Source: RGIG2134 sp964461115 (GTDB lineage Bacteria > Cyanobacteriota > Vampirovibrionia > Gastranaerophilales > Gastranaerophilaceae). From it: 63,739 nucleotides of DNA. A program made the translations under genes and the position numbers. Under the pieces are notes generated by a model, which searched no databases, was not told the origin of the DNA, and saw only the letters and a program-made list of their open reading frames with translations. Below, piece by piece: positions 49,181-59,000 of the stretch (position 1 is the stretch's first letter; each line of letters starts with the position of its first letter). The DNA is taken from positions 1 through 63,739 of the forward strand of contig CAYWSX010000013.1 in NCBI GenBank assembly GCA_964461115.1, given 5' to 3'.

Positions 49181-52173
49181 CCCGAAAGCGAGAAGATGTC
49201 GTAAATTTCCTGGTCAGAAAGCTCTGTGATGATTCTTTCGCCCTCGAAAACCGCCAAATCAGCAAGTTCTTTTTTCGCCTTAATCATCTCGTCGATTTTT
49301 TCCTCAAAGGTCGAAAGCGTGATAAGTCTGTGCACCATAACATTTTTTTCCTGCCCGATACGGTAGGTTCTGTCTGTCGCCTGGTCTTCAACCGCAGGGT
49401 TCCACCAAAGGTCATAGTGGATAACGTTCGTAGCCTTCGTAAGGTTCAAACCGGTTCCGCCTGCCTTTAGAGACAAAATCATCGTCTTTTGTTCGTCATT
49501 ATTTTGGAATTCTTCGAGCATATCTTCACGCTGGTTACGATTCAACGACCCATGGAAAAACAGCGGCTCGTAGCCCATTTCATCATTTATAATATTGGTC
49601 AGCAAATGCCCCATTTCTTTGTACTGAGTGAAAACAAGGGTTTTCTCGTTATTTTCGTGAATATTGCGCATAAGAGACATGAATTTTTCTGTCTTGCCCG
49701 ACATTTCCTTAGTCAAATCCCCTGCCCTCAAGTACTGGTAAGGGTGGTTGCAAACCTGTTTCAGCGCTGTAATAAGCTTAAATATAAGTCCGCGCCTGTT
49801 AATTCCCGATACCTGAGAAATCTTGCCCATAATATCTTGAAGAACCTTTTCATACAATGCTGCCTGCTGTTTTGCGAGATAGCAATATTCGTCGATAACC
49901 ATTTTTTCAGGCAAATCAGCGATAACCGACTTGTCGGTTTTTAAGCGGCGCAATACAAACGGGGAAACCGAAAGACGGAGTTTTTCCGCACGTTTAAGCT
50001 CTTTAAAGCGCTCGATAGGAATAGCGTAACTCTTCTGGAAGTCTCTCAATGAGCCCAAATAGCCTTTATTGATAAAATCAAATATACTCCAAAGCTCATT
50101 CAGACGGTTCTCTACAGGTGTACCTGTCATAGCAATTCTGATAGGCGATTTCAGCGATTTTACAGCTTGAGTCTGGGATGTGTCAGGGTTTTTGATGTTT
50201 TGAGCCTCGTCCACAATCAAAGCGCCCCAATTTTGCTTTTTCATCTTCTCGATATCGATACGCAAAATCGCATACGTCGTAATTACAATGTCAGCCTTGG
50301 TATCAAGCTCTCGCTCCAGCCCGTGATACACAGAAGACGTCAAAGTCGGCGCAAACATTTTAAGCTCCTTGACCCAGTTTCCGACAAGAGTCGTCGGACA
50401 CACAACAAGAACAGGGTTTTTCAGCTTTTTCTCATCCTTAAGCTTAACAATCAAACTTATAACCTGAATAGTCTTACCGAGCCCCATATCATCAGCCATG
50501 CAGCAGCCAAAACCCTTTTGCGTATTTGTATACAGCCATTTAAAGCCATTTTCCTGATAAGGTCTCAATACGCCCGTCAAATGGTCGGAAATCTCAATAT
50601 CCTCGGTTTTTGTCATATCTTTAATGATTTCGGCAAAAGCCTGATCATAATCGAATTCAAACTCATCCAAACTGCCTGATAAAGAAGCATGAAGAAGGTC
50701 TAGCTTCGTCAAGTCTTTAACATCAGGGTTTTTCACCTTTTTAAGCAGCTTTTGCGTTTCAGACGGGTCAATCAAAACGTACTGATTTTTGTATTTAATC
50801 AATCCCTCAGCATTCTGCACAAGTGCCTCAAACTCTTCAGCAGTTAGGCTTTCATCTCCGATAGCTACAGAGTATGAAAATTCTAAAATCTCGTCCAGCA
50901 CAAGCGTGTCTTGATGATTAGACTTCAGCATTTCGTGGAACTCAGTACCACGATTGGCTTTAATCCTTGCATTTATGGAAGCACGCGGAACAACAATATT
51001 ATCAAGCCCTTCCGGCAGCACAACTTCAATATGCGCCTTATTTAGGTAATAAATTGTCTGCGTCATGATTTTGTAAACTTCATTTAGGTGCATATGAAGC
51101 GCGTAATTGTTGTCTTCTTCAAATATATCCTCAATTTCAGGCATATATCGGTGAACGTAGCGAAGCTGTTTCTCAACAATTTTGGAAGTAGTATCCAAAT
51201 CCATACCAAAAATAGGTTTTTGCTCCATCAGGTCGTCTAACCGAGCGACTTCGTCGGTATTTTTGTTTTTAATTTTAACTTTTAATTCAAAATCGTCATC
51301 GCCGACTTTCCTGATTTCAATAAACGGCAAAACGTCATATTTTCCGATATAAAGCTCATCAAGCCACTGAGCAATGGTTTCCGCCAAGTCCAAAGAACGG
51401 AGGTAACGCTTATGCTCAAAATCTTTTACAAAATAAACAGCAGATTTTGCATCTTTAAATCGAACATTCTTGATTGAAAGAAACTTGTAAATAACATAGT
51501 TTACATAATTCGAGATAATCCGCTCCCATTTATTTGGCAGTCCGATTTCGTCGATAAAACAATCTCCGGGAGCTTCTTTTTTAACATTTTCAAGCACTTT
51601 CATCGTTTCTTTGTTTTTGATGAAAAGTTCCCATTCGATTTTAAAAGTATTGGCATTCTCCTTAACTGACGGGATAAAGTAGAGTTTTTCCACCAGTTTT
51701 AAAAGGATTTGCGTCAACTTGTTTATAAAATTAAAGCTCTCAGTTCCCGCATCAAAATCCAAAATCCCCTCAAGCTGAGTAAAATAATCCCAAATCATAT
51801 CCAGAGGAATTATGTAACCGCAAGTCTGTTTTCCGTTAATTTTAATAAACTCAGAACTGAACCTGTACAGCGAGCCTTTATTTTTGGCATAAAAATCAAA
51901 ATTGTTGGTCGGTGTTACAAAAACTTTTATGTCATTTTTGACAAAAATAAAGTAGAAATCAGTGTTGCGAAAAGGTGTATTCGGTGCAGCAAAAAGATCT
52001 TGAAATTCGTCCTCAAACAACTGATAAATAGTTGAAAGCTGAAGTCGAAAATCTTTATTTTCCTGCCCTACAGGGTTTTCACTCAGGTTCAAAAACAAAT
52101 CATCTACATCATTTTTCTTGAGCGAAATCTGATTTTTAACCTTCAAATTTTCTGTTTCTTCCGCATGTTCCAT
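49177..52173 (-). CDS. SNF2-family DNA helicase/translocase (full length)
   Basis: 998 residues; second Swi2/Snf2 protein here and paralogue of the one at 2-1954. N-terminal lineage-specific region (1-340), helicase-associated region (about 340-540), Walker A DDMGLGKT (about 560), DEAQ (about 652), TGTPVENR (about 683), then C-lobe GGTGLNLT (about 905) and TDRTYRIGQ (about 938). The domain order is that of HepA/RapA-like SNF2 proteins with a conserved Cys in VCNHP. The ATG at 52173 has no Shine-Dalgarno, but TATAAT ends 6 bases before it, another leaderless candidate. No methyltransferase or restriction gene adjoins it, so a defence-island role is not supported. Confidence 0.94.
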   Translation of the reverse strand: MEHAEETENLKVKNQISLKKNDVDDLFLNLSENPVGQENKDFRLQLSTIYQLFEDEFQDLFAAPNTPFRNTDFYFIFVKNDIKVFVTPTNNFDFYAKNKGSLYRFSSEFIKINGKQTCGYIIPLDMIWDYFTQLEGILDFDAGTESFNFINKLTQILLKLVEKLYFIPSVKENANTFKIEWELFIKNKETMKVLENVKKEAPGDCFIDEIGLPNKWERIISNYVNYVIYKFLSIKNVRFKDAKSAVYFVKDFEHKRYLRSLDLAETIAQWLDELYIGKYDVLPFIEIRKVGDDDFELKVKIKNKNTDEVARLDDLMEQKPIFGMDLDTTSKIVEKQLRYVHRYMPEIEDIFEEDNNYALHMHLNEVYKIMTQTIYYLNKAHIEVVLPEGLDNIVVPRASINARIKANRGTEFHEMLKSNHQDTLVLDEILEFSYSVAIGDESLTAEEFEALVQNAEGLIKYKNQYVLIDPSETQKLLKKVKNPDVKDLTKLDLLHASLSGSLDEFEFDYDQAFAEIIKDMTKTEDIEISDHLTGVLRPYQENGFKWLYTNTQKGFGCCMADDMGLGKTIQVISLIVKLKDEKKLKNPVLVVCPTTLVGNWVKELKMFAPTLTSSVYHGLERELDTKADIVITTYAILRIDIEKMKKQNWGALIVDEAQNIKNPDTSQTQAVKSLKSPIRIAMTGTPVENRLNELWSIFDFINKGYLGSLRDFQKSYAIPIERFKELKRAEKLRLSVSPFVLRRLKTDKSVIADLPEKMVIDEYCYLAKQQAALYEKVLQDIMGKISQVSGINRRGLIFKLITALKQVCNHPYQYLRAGDLTKEMSGKTEKFMSLMRNIHENNEKTLVFTQYKEMGHLLTNIINDEMGYEPLFFHGSLNRNQREDMLEEFQNNDEQKTMILSLKAGGTGLNLTKATNVIHYDLWWNPAVEDQATDRTYRIGQEKNVMVHRLITLSTFEEKIDEMIKAKKELADLAVFEGERIITELSDQEIYDIFSLSG

Positions 52174-52179
52174 TTTTAC

Positions 52180-52185
52180 ATTATA
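52180..52185 (-). promoter_or_regulatory. -10 box directly before the SNF2 start
   Basis: TATAAT (52185-52180), six bases (GTAAAA), ATG (52173). The -35 candidate TTGTTC at 18 bases is weak. No ribosome binding site. Confidence 0.45.
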
Positions 52186-52249
52186 GCGCAAAAATCTTGA
52201 TGTGAACAAAAGCGCTGCTTAACATCTAAAAGCTTCAGACACAAAAAGC

Positions 52250-52350
52250 GGAAAGATTCTTACCCTCAGGGGGCACCCTCCCTTCTAAGGTTCGGCACGC
52301 CCAACTAAGAAGAGGAGCTGTCAATCGCTCCGCTTACTCAGAATGACGTG
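52250..52350. repeat. Dispersed palindromic repeats, families A and B
   Basis: A half with GATTCTTACCCTCAGGGGG, a B segment (CACCCTCCCTTCTAAGG ... AAGAGGAGCTGTC, about 52273-52322) and TCAGAATGACG. It fills the gap between the two minus-strand genes. Confidence 0.87.
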
Positions 52351-52366
52351 CAAATGTGAGGAAAAG

Positions 52367-53170
52367 TTATTTTTCCGTTTCAATAATGCAATTATTTTGA
52401 TAGTATTGCCCGATAATGTTGCCCATTACGATAAAAATGTAAAAACACAGGAACGGCAGTATCAAAAATCCGATTTTCATACTAAACACAAACCAGCTGA
52501 CCAAAGTTGTAACAACAAATACGCCAACAAGCATTAAGAGCATTAAAACATATTCGCCGAAAGATTTTAACGCGATTTGGCGTGCTCTCACAAAATCAAG
52601 CGCTCTTATAAATCTGTAGTTTTCACAAAAAGACATCAACAGAGCAGGCGACATCACGCAGACATAAACCGTTATAAAAACAGACAAAAGCCCCAGTGAC
52701 AATGCCAAGAACGGTGAAACAAGCATTGAAAGAATAAAAAGCATATACGTTGCAGCCGACAAGAGTGAAATCGCAGCTATAATCACAAACAAAGCAATAA
52801 AGAATTTAAAACCACGCTTGAACAGACAGCCTACAACATCATCCCAGTCAGGCATTACATCTTCTTCGCCCTTCATATAGCGTCCGAGCGTTGTAATAAT
52901 ATACCCGAACGAGGCGGAGTGCATCCAGATAGAAATCGCAAGCAAAATCAAAGCACCGAAGTATACTACGGCAATAATCAGCAATGATTCTACAGCCCCT
53001 TTGGACAGCATGGCAAGATTGAACGCGGGAATACTGTCAGATTGAACAAAATCCATTGCAAACTGGATAATTTTGATAAAGAAAAACAAAATTGAACCAA
53101 TCAGAATTTTTGCAAACCAGTTTTTTTCTTTGAACACAAAAGTGAATGCATTAACAAGATTCAAGGACAT
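52367..53170 (-). CDS. DUF4013-like integral membrane protein
   Basis: 267 residues with about six membrane segments: ILIGSILFFFIKIIQFAM (about 22), SLLIIAVVYFGALILLAISI (about 61), FFIALFVIIAAISLLSAATY (about 118), LSLGLLSVFITVYVCVMSPA (about 155), YVLMLLMLVGVFVVTTLV (about 207) and IGFLILPFLCFYIFIVMGNI (about 232). GYIITTLGRYMKGEEDVMPD followed by WDD after TM2 and FCENYRFIRALDFVRARQIA match the DUF4013 pattern. No enzymatic residues stand out. It starts 37 bases after ribH and may share its transcript. Function unknown. Confidence 0.85.
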   Translation of the reverse strand: MSLNLVNAFTFVFKEKNWFAKILIGSILFFFIKIIQFAMDFVQSDSIPAFNLAMLSKGAVESLLIIAVVYFGALILLAISIWMHSASFGYIITTLGRYMKGEEDVMPDWDDVVGCLFKRGFKFFIALFVIIAAISLLSAATYMLFILSMLVSPFLALSLGLLSVFITVYVCVMSPALLMSFCENYRFIRALDFVRARQIALKSFGEYVLMLLMLVGVFVVTTLVSWFVFSMKIGFLILPFLCFYIFIVMGNIIGQYYQNNCIIETEK

Positions 53171-53207
53171 TTAAGTACCTCCATATTAGATTATTAACTT
53201 TTTACCA

Positions 53208-53672
53208 TTAGATTTTTGCGAGCAGATTGACCATTTCAATAGCGCCTTTTGCAGCGTCAGCACCCTTGTTGCCCGATTTTGTACCGGCACGCTCAATAGC
53301 CTGCTCGATATTGTCAGTTGTGAGCACGCCGAACATTACAGGAACTCCTGTTTGAAGCGAAACATGCGCAATACCTTTTGAGAGCTCTGCGGAAACGTAA
53401 TCAAAGTGAGGGGTTGAGCCTTTGATAATCGCCCCCAGAGCGATAACAGCGTCATATTTTTTCGAAGACGCAGCTTTTTGAGTAACCAAAGGGATTTCAA
53501 ATGCACCCGGCGTCCAAATAACGTCAATATTGCCTTCGTCGACGCCATGTCTTACGAGTTCGTCAATCGCGCCCGCCAATAGCTTTGACCCGATAAACTC
53601 ATTAAAACGAGCGATTACGATACAATATTTTTCATTGTTTGAAACTAAATTACCTTGAATTACATTTGCCAT
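53208..53672 (-). CDS. ribH: 6,7-dimethyl-8-ribityllumazine synthase
   Basis: Penultimate step of riboflavin synthesis; forms 60-mers or pentamers in the cytoplasm. 154 residues: IARFNEFIGSKLLAGAIDEL (about 20-39), WTPGAFEIPLVTQK (about 52-65), LGAIIKGSTPHFDYVS (about 79-94; His is catalytic), and GVLTTDNIEQAIERAGTKSG with NKGADAA (about 112-138). The ATG at 53672 has AGGGAAA upstream; an earlier in-frame codon (53714) lies before the leader hairpin. Other rib genes are absent from the window and no FMN riboswitch is apparent. Confidence 0.96.
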   Translation of the reverse strand: MANVIQGNLVSNNEKYCIVIARFNEFIGSKLLAGAIDELVRHGVDEGNIDVIWTPGAFEIPLVTQKAASSKKYDAVIALGAIIKGSTPHFDYVSAELSKGIAHVSLQTGVPVMFGVLTTDNIEQAIERAGTKSGNKGADAAKGAIEMVNLLAKI

Positions 53673-53687
53673 TTTTATTTCCCTATT

Positions 53688-53709
53688 AAACTCTTTATAT
53701 ATAGAGTTT
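53688..53709 (-). promoter_or_regulatory. Hairpin in the ribH leader
   Basis: AAACTCT / AGAGTTT seven-pair stem around an eight-base AT loop, followed on the minus strand by the AGGGAAA ribosome binding site. No T-run. It could affect translation or be incidental. Confidence 0.4.
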
Positions 53710-53771
53710 AGCACTAATCGACAGTTAATATTACAACTTTTTATAAATATTTACAATACATAAATTGATGA

Positions 53772-53780
53772 TGTTATAAT
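53772..53780 (+). promoter_or_regulatory. Extended -10 promoter for leaderless GT4 gene
   Basis: TG-T-TATAAT (53772-53780), seven bases, ATG (53788); TTTACA lies 19 bases further upstream. No ribosome binding site. Confidence 0.6.
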
Positions 53781-53787
53781 AATACCC

Positions 53788-54864
53788 ATGAGAGTGTTGT
53801 TTGTAACAGATTTAATCCCGATTGAGGAAAAAGAAAACTGCGCCAAAGCCCTTATCCCTATTATAAAAGAGCTTTCGGCAGAAAATCTTGTCGAAATAAT
53901 AAGACCAAACTTTTTGCTGAATTCTCTTATAAGAGGAAAAAGCATACTGCCAAACGGCAGATATAATTGCTTCGGGCTGAATATTTTGAACCTCAACTTT
54001 TCATTCCCTTTCCTTAGTATGCCTTCTGATATCAATATCGAAGAATACGACGAAATTATCGCGCACATGCCAAGCGGAATCCTCTTTGCAGAAAGACTTC
54101 TGATGAATTTTAAAGGCGAAAAATCCAACCTGCCGAAAATCACCTATGCTGTTCATCATTCCGACATTCACGTAATGACAGCGCCTTTGTACCTGCCATT
54201 TCGCGGCAAAATGAAGACGGCATACAAAAATTGTGACAAAATCATCTGCCGCGCACCGCATTTAAAAGAGAAAATTAAAAAGCTTTTACCCGAAACTTTT
54301 TCAAAGATAGAGCTTCAAATTTCTAAAATTCCACCTAAGCGCGTGATTTCGGATGAAGAAATGTTTGCCAAAATCAAAACATACAGCGGGCTAAAGTTCA
54401 TCACCACGGCAAACCTTATAAAACGTAAAAATATCGCCCTCGCGCTGAAAGCATTTTCACACTTCAAAGAACACGATTTTACATTCGAAATTATCGGGGA
54501 CGGAAAAGAGCTTTCTGCGCTCAAAAGGCTCACAAAATCCCTAAAACTTGAAGACAAAGTTAAATTTTCGGGAAAGCTATCGCAAGAAGAAGTTTACACC
54601 CGTCTCAAAGACTCAAACGTATTTATTCTTCCAAGTGTTAACGAAACTCTCGGCGTCGCGTATCTTGAGGCAATCGCAAGCGGCTGTCTTGTGGTAGGAA
54701 CAAAAAACACGGGCGTTGACGGAATAATTCAAGACAACATCAACGGATTTCTATGCGACCCGGACGAAAAAAGCCTCGTAAAAACCCTAAAAAAGGTTTT
54801 CACACTGACGGAAGAGGATTTTAGAAACATCCTGACTAACCGCTCTCTGATTGAGTTATCATAA
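53788..54864 (+). CDS. GT4-family glycosyltransferase
   Basis: GT-B retaining glycosyltransferase for surface polysaccharide or glycolipid. 358 residues: N-lobe with MRVLFVTDLIPIEEK and a His-containing HHSDIHVMTAP (about 126), C-lobe with LKFITTANLIKRKNIALALK (about 199-218), FEIIGDGKELSALKRL (about 233), VKFSGKLSQEEVY and the E-x7-E nucleotide-binding motif around FILPSVNETLGVAYLEAIAS (about 282). It is somewhat shorter at the C-terminus than usual (no long final helix). Probably leaderless. Monocistronic, divergent from ribH. Substrate unknown. Confidence 0.9.
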   Translation: MRVLFVTDLIPIEEKENCAKALIPIIKELSAENLVEIIRPNFLLNSLIRGKSILPNGRYNCFGLNILNLNFSFPFLSMPSDINIEEYDEIIAHMPSGILFAERLLMNFKGEKSNLPKITYAVHHSDIHVMTAPLYLPFRGKMKTAYKNCDKIICRAPHLKEKIKKLLPETFSKIELQISKIPPKRVISDEEMFAKIKTYSGLKFITTANLIKRKNIALALKAFSHFKEHDFTFEIIGDGKELSALKRLTKSLKLEDKVKFSGKLSQEEVYTRLKDSNVFILPSVNETLGVAYLEAIASGCLVVGTKNTGVDGIIQDNINGFLCDPDEKSLVKTLKKVFTLTEEDFRNILTNRSLIELS

Positions 54865-54894
54865 TTTACATTTATCTGTCATCGCTTACAACAC

Positions 54895-55125
54895 ACTACC
54901 CCGTCATTCTGAGGGTAAGACCCGAAGAATCTAAAAGTATCCAATACTGAAGGTAAAAGATTCTTCAATCGCTTCGCTCAATCAGAATGACGAGAGCTAG
55001 ATATCATTCTTAACGCCACACTACCCCGTCATTCTGAACCCGAAGGGTGAAGAATCTTTTTTACATCAAACTTTTCAGATTCTTCGTCTTCGCCTCAGAA
55101 TGACGGGGAGATACCTCCGAATGAG
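54895..55125. repeat. Dispersed palindromic repeats, family A
   Basis: GTCATTCTGAGGGTAAGACC, AGATTCTTCAATCGCTTCGC and GTCATTCTGAACCCGAAGGG units in alternating orientation fill the gap between convergent genes. Confidence 0.88.
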
Positions 55126-55135
55126 GCAGAGCCCA

Positions 55136-55444
55136 TTATCTGCCGATACAGCTGTCTAAGTATTTAAGCGTACTCATTTTATTTTCATAAAGATATTTCA
55201 AAAAGTTCAGATGCGCTTTGCTGGTTGAGGAAAGGAAGAGATTAATTTCGAATCCGTCCGAGCAAAACGGCTCATAGTCGTATACAACGTAACTGTTATA
55301 TTTACTTTTCCACTCTTTTCGGTCTACGCGGCAGTTGATTTCATCAGCCAAATCTTCCAGCCACGAAACCATATCTTTATTCACGTCCTTCATTTCAACT
55401 TGCTTTCGGCTATTCAGTTCTTCTTGGTATTTTTCTGTCAACAT
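55136..55444 (-). CDS. Hypothetical protein (102 residues)
   Basis: Not recognised. Charged, mixed alpha/beta: MLTEKYQEELNSRKQVEMKD at the start, WLEDLADEINCRVDRKEWKS (about 29), YVVYDYEPFCSDGFEINLFL (about 52) and a helical end (HLNFLKYLYENKMSTLKYLD). GGAGA lies about 7 bases before the ATG. No signal peptide. Isolated between repeat blocks and AT-rich compared with its neighbours. Confidence 0.65.
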   Translation of the reverse strand: MLTEKYQEELNSRKQVEMKDVNKDMVSWLEDLADEINCRVDRKEWKSKYNSYVVYDYEPFCSDGFEINLFLSSTSKAHLNFLKYLYENKMSTLKYLDSCIGR

Positions 55445-55659
55445 AGCAAATCTCCAATGTCTACTACCCTAAAACCGTGGTTTTCGAAGATACACATTTT
55501 TCAAGTCGTATCCAATTTTAGTTTAATTGTATTTATAAGCTAAAAAAATACCGAAAAGTACAACAACCATATACTACAAAAGAGCTATTTGAAAAAAGAG
55601 AAGAATAAGAAAAAGAACAAGAATAAAATTTTAAGTTTTAAGATAAAAGCACTCCATCA

Positions 55660-56035
55660 TTCTGAGTCCTTTAGTCGACAGCTCTTCTTAGTGAAGTACC
55701 GAACTTTAGAAGGGAGGGGGATAAAAACCTGAAAAACAAACACCAAACTGTCATCCTGAATTTATTTCAGGATCTTTACAGCTTTAAGGGTAGTTTTAAA
55801 CCAAAGAATATTACTCACAAACCAATAAAAGTTTTCACATTGGAAAGATGCTGAAACAAGTTCAGCATGACGGGGAGATAATATTTTTTTCTTTTTGGGC
55901 TCGTATTTCAAAGCCGCATGTCACCCTGAACACCAAACTGTCATCCTGAATTTATTTGACAAAGGGAACGACAGAGCCTGAAAGGCTATGTCTGTGACCC
56001 TGTCTCTCGAGGCAAAGCCGAAGGGTCAGGATCTT
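55660..56035. repeat. Dispersed palindromic repeats, families B, C and D
   Basis: Partial B (GACAGCTCTTCTTAGTGAAG ... GAAGGGAGGGGG), C halves near 55750 and 55848, and a D element (about 55958-56036) that is the reverse complement of the one near 13190. The AT-rich, purine-rich 55445-55655 stretch shows no gene. Confidence 0.88.
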
Positions 56036-56080
56036 TCCCCCTAGGAGCCTGTTTTCAAATTGATAAAAATATCAAATCCC

Positions 56081-59000
56081 CTAATTATCAAGCGAATTAA
56101 TTCCAACCTCAACAAACTCGCCATAATTAGCTTTTAGCGAATTAACAAGATCATTGGTCGCTTGAACCCAGAAACCCGACGACGCAAGGATTTTTTCACC
56201 CGCCTGATTGTCCAGCTTGAACATAATAGGGTCAGAACCCTTGTGCTGGAGCATTACATCCTTCATTCCCACAAGTGTTTCAAACGGAATATCTTTTTTC
56301 ACGTTTAGCGTAACAACATTCGAATTTTCAACAGGTTTTACACTATCCACAACAATACTAATCTGGTCTTCGTCCTTGCGCTGCAATTTTCCAGAGAAAA
56401 TAACTTTCTGCTCGTTATCAACATAAGAATTGAACTCCAAAAGAGTCTTGTAGAACACAACAAACTCGATTTTTCCTGTCAAATCTTCTATAATACCTGC
56501 TTTGAGAAATTTTGTCGGGTCTTTTTTGAACGGCACCTGACGCACCTGCGACAAAAGCCCGCAAATCGTAATCAACTTGTCGTTCGGCATTTCGCCAAGC
56601 TCTGCTATATTGTGCGTCGTCAAAAACGGTAAACTGTTTCGAATAGAGGACAACGGGTGACTCGTGACATAAAATCCGAGGTACTCTTTTTCAAACTGCT
56701 GAATTTCTTTATCCGTAAATTCGCTATCATCACCCTGCAGCGTATAAGAGCCCTGCCCAAAACCGCTATCTGAACCCAAAGCTGCAAACAAGCTTGCTTG
56801 TCCGAGCGCCTTTGATTCGCTTTCACGCTGCGCCTGAGCAACAATACTGTCAAGGTTGTACATAAGCTGTTTTCGGCTTGTTTCTATGTTTGAAAACGCG
56901 CCTGCCTTGATTAAACTTTCTAAAGTTCGTTTGTTGAGGCATTTTATGTCAACTCTGGAGCAGAAATCATAAAGCGAAGTAAACTCACCATTTGTTTCGC
57001 GCTCTATACGAATATTTTCAATTACAGCCTCACCAACGTTTTTGATAGACGCAAGCCCGAAGCGGATATTCTCACCATCAGGCGCAAAATCGGCAAAAGA
57101 CTTGTTAATATCAGGCGCCAGCACCTTTGCACCGTGCTTTTGGCACTCGGCAATATACATCTGAGTCTTGTCTTGGTCGTTCTTTACACTCGAAAGAAGC
57201 GCTGACATGTATTCCACAAAATAGTGGGCTTTCAAATAAGCCGTTTGGTAAGAAATAAACGCATACGCCGCTGAGTGAGACCTGTTAAAGCAGTATGCCG
57301 CAAATTTTTCAATTTGTTCGAACAATTCTGTTGCATCTTTAGCAGCCATACCGTTTTTCGCGGAACCTTCGATAAATTTCTCTTTCTGCTTCGCCATTTC
57401 ATCGAATTTCTTTTTCCCCATCATTCGACGAACCATATCCGCTTGTCCAAGCGAATATCCTGCCAAAACTTGGAAAATCTGCATAATCTGTTCTTGATAT
57501 ACGATTGTCCCGTATGTATCTTTCAAAATCGGAGTTAAAAGCTCATGAGCGTATGTTACAGCCTGACGCCCGTGTTTTCTCTCGACAAAATCATCCACCA
57601 TTCCCGACTCTAAAGGCCCCGGGCGGAAGAGTGCAACCAGCGCACCCATATCTTCAAACACGTTCGGTTTGAGACGGCGGACAAGGTTCTTCATGCCCGA
57701 AGATTCAAGCTGGAAAACACCGTCTGTATCTCCTCGAGACAGAAGTTCATATGTTTGTTCGTCGTTCAGCGATACTTTATTTATCTCAAGCTCAATCCCA
57801 TGGCGTTTTTTGATTAACTTTAAGGTATGGTTAATCATTGTGAGGTTTCGCAGCCCCAAAAAGTCCATTTTCAACAAACCCAAAGTCTCAAGATCAGACA
57901 TCGGGTATTGTGTTATGACAATTCCTTCCTTTGAAGGCTGGACGGGAACAATCTCATTCAGCGGCGCGTAGGAGATGATAACCCCCGCTGCGTGCATACC
58001 AAAGTTTACTTTCACGCCCTCAAGCTGTTTTGCCATGTCGACAATTTCTTTAACCTTAGGGTCAGACTCATACAAAGCCGTCAATTCCATCCCCGGCTGC
58101 AATGCGTCATCAATATAGACTTTAGGGCCTGTAGGAATAAGCTGCGACCACTTGTTTGCGTCCGCAAACGGAATATTATAAACCCGCGCAACACCTTTTA
58201 ATGCAGCTTTTGCCGCAAGCGTACCGAAAGTAATAATCTGACAGACTTTGTCCGTGCCGTACTTTTGCGCGACATAATCTATGACTTCGCCGCGACGCTC
58301 AATACAAAAATCGATATCGACGTCGGGCATTGTGTATCTTTCAGGATTCAAGAAACGCTCAAACAACAGATTGTGCTCAATCGGATCCAAATCCGTGATT
58401 CCAAGAGAATATGCAACCAAACTGCCTGCCGCAGAACCTCTTCCGGGCCCGACAGGAATGTCGTTGTCTTTCGCAAACTTGATAAAATCCCACGTAATCA
58501 GGAAGTACGCCGAAAACCCCATTTGCTCAATGATTTGAAGCTCATACTTATAACGCGTCTCAATTTCAGGCGTTATTTCGCCGTAAAGACGTTTTAATCC
58601 CTCTATTACCTGATAATGCAGGTAAGAATCCACCGTGTGCCCCGCCGGAACATCAAAACTAGGAAGCGGCGCACGATCTTTGTCCAGCATAAAGTGGCAT
58701 TTGTCAGCAATATCAACGGTATTTTGAATAGCTTTTTCAAACTCGTCAGCCTCAAGCCATTTAAACGCGTCCCTAAGCTCTGACGGAGTTTTGACGTAAA
58801 ATTCATTGTTGGAAAATCTGAACCGCGACTCATCATCTTTCATTGCATTCGTTTGCAGGCACAAAAGCGTGTCATGCCAGTTAGCATCCTCTTTTTTGAG
58901 GTAGTGGCTGTCGTTTGTGATAACAAGCTTTACATCAAGCTCCCTTGCAATACGGATAAGGTCAGGATTTGAGCGTTTCTGCACATCCAGACCGTGGTCT

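Noticed and set aside
49177..52173. SNF2 gene as part of a DISARM-like or other defence system
   Set aside because: Neighbours are LD-carboxypeptidase, DUF4013 and ribH; no methyltransferase, DUF1998 or PLD partner.
53673..53760. FMN riboswitch before ribH
   Set aside because: Only a seven-pair AT hairpin is present; the conserved RFN element blocks are not seen and the leader is too short.
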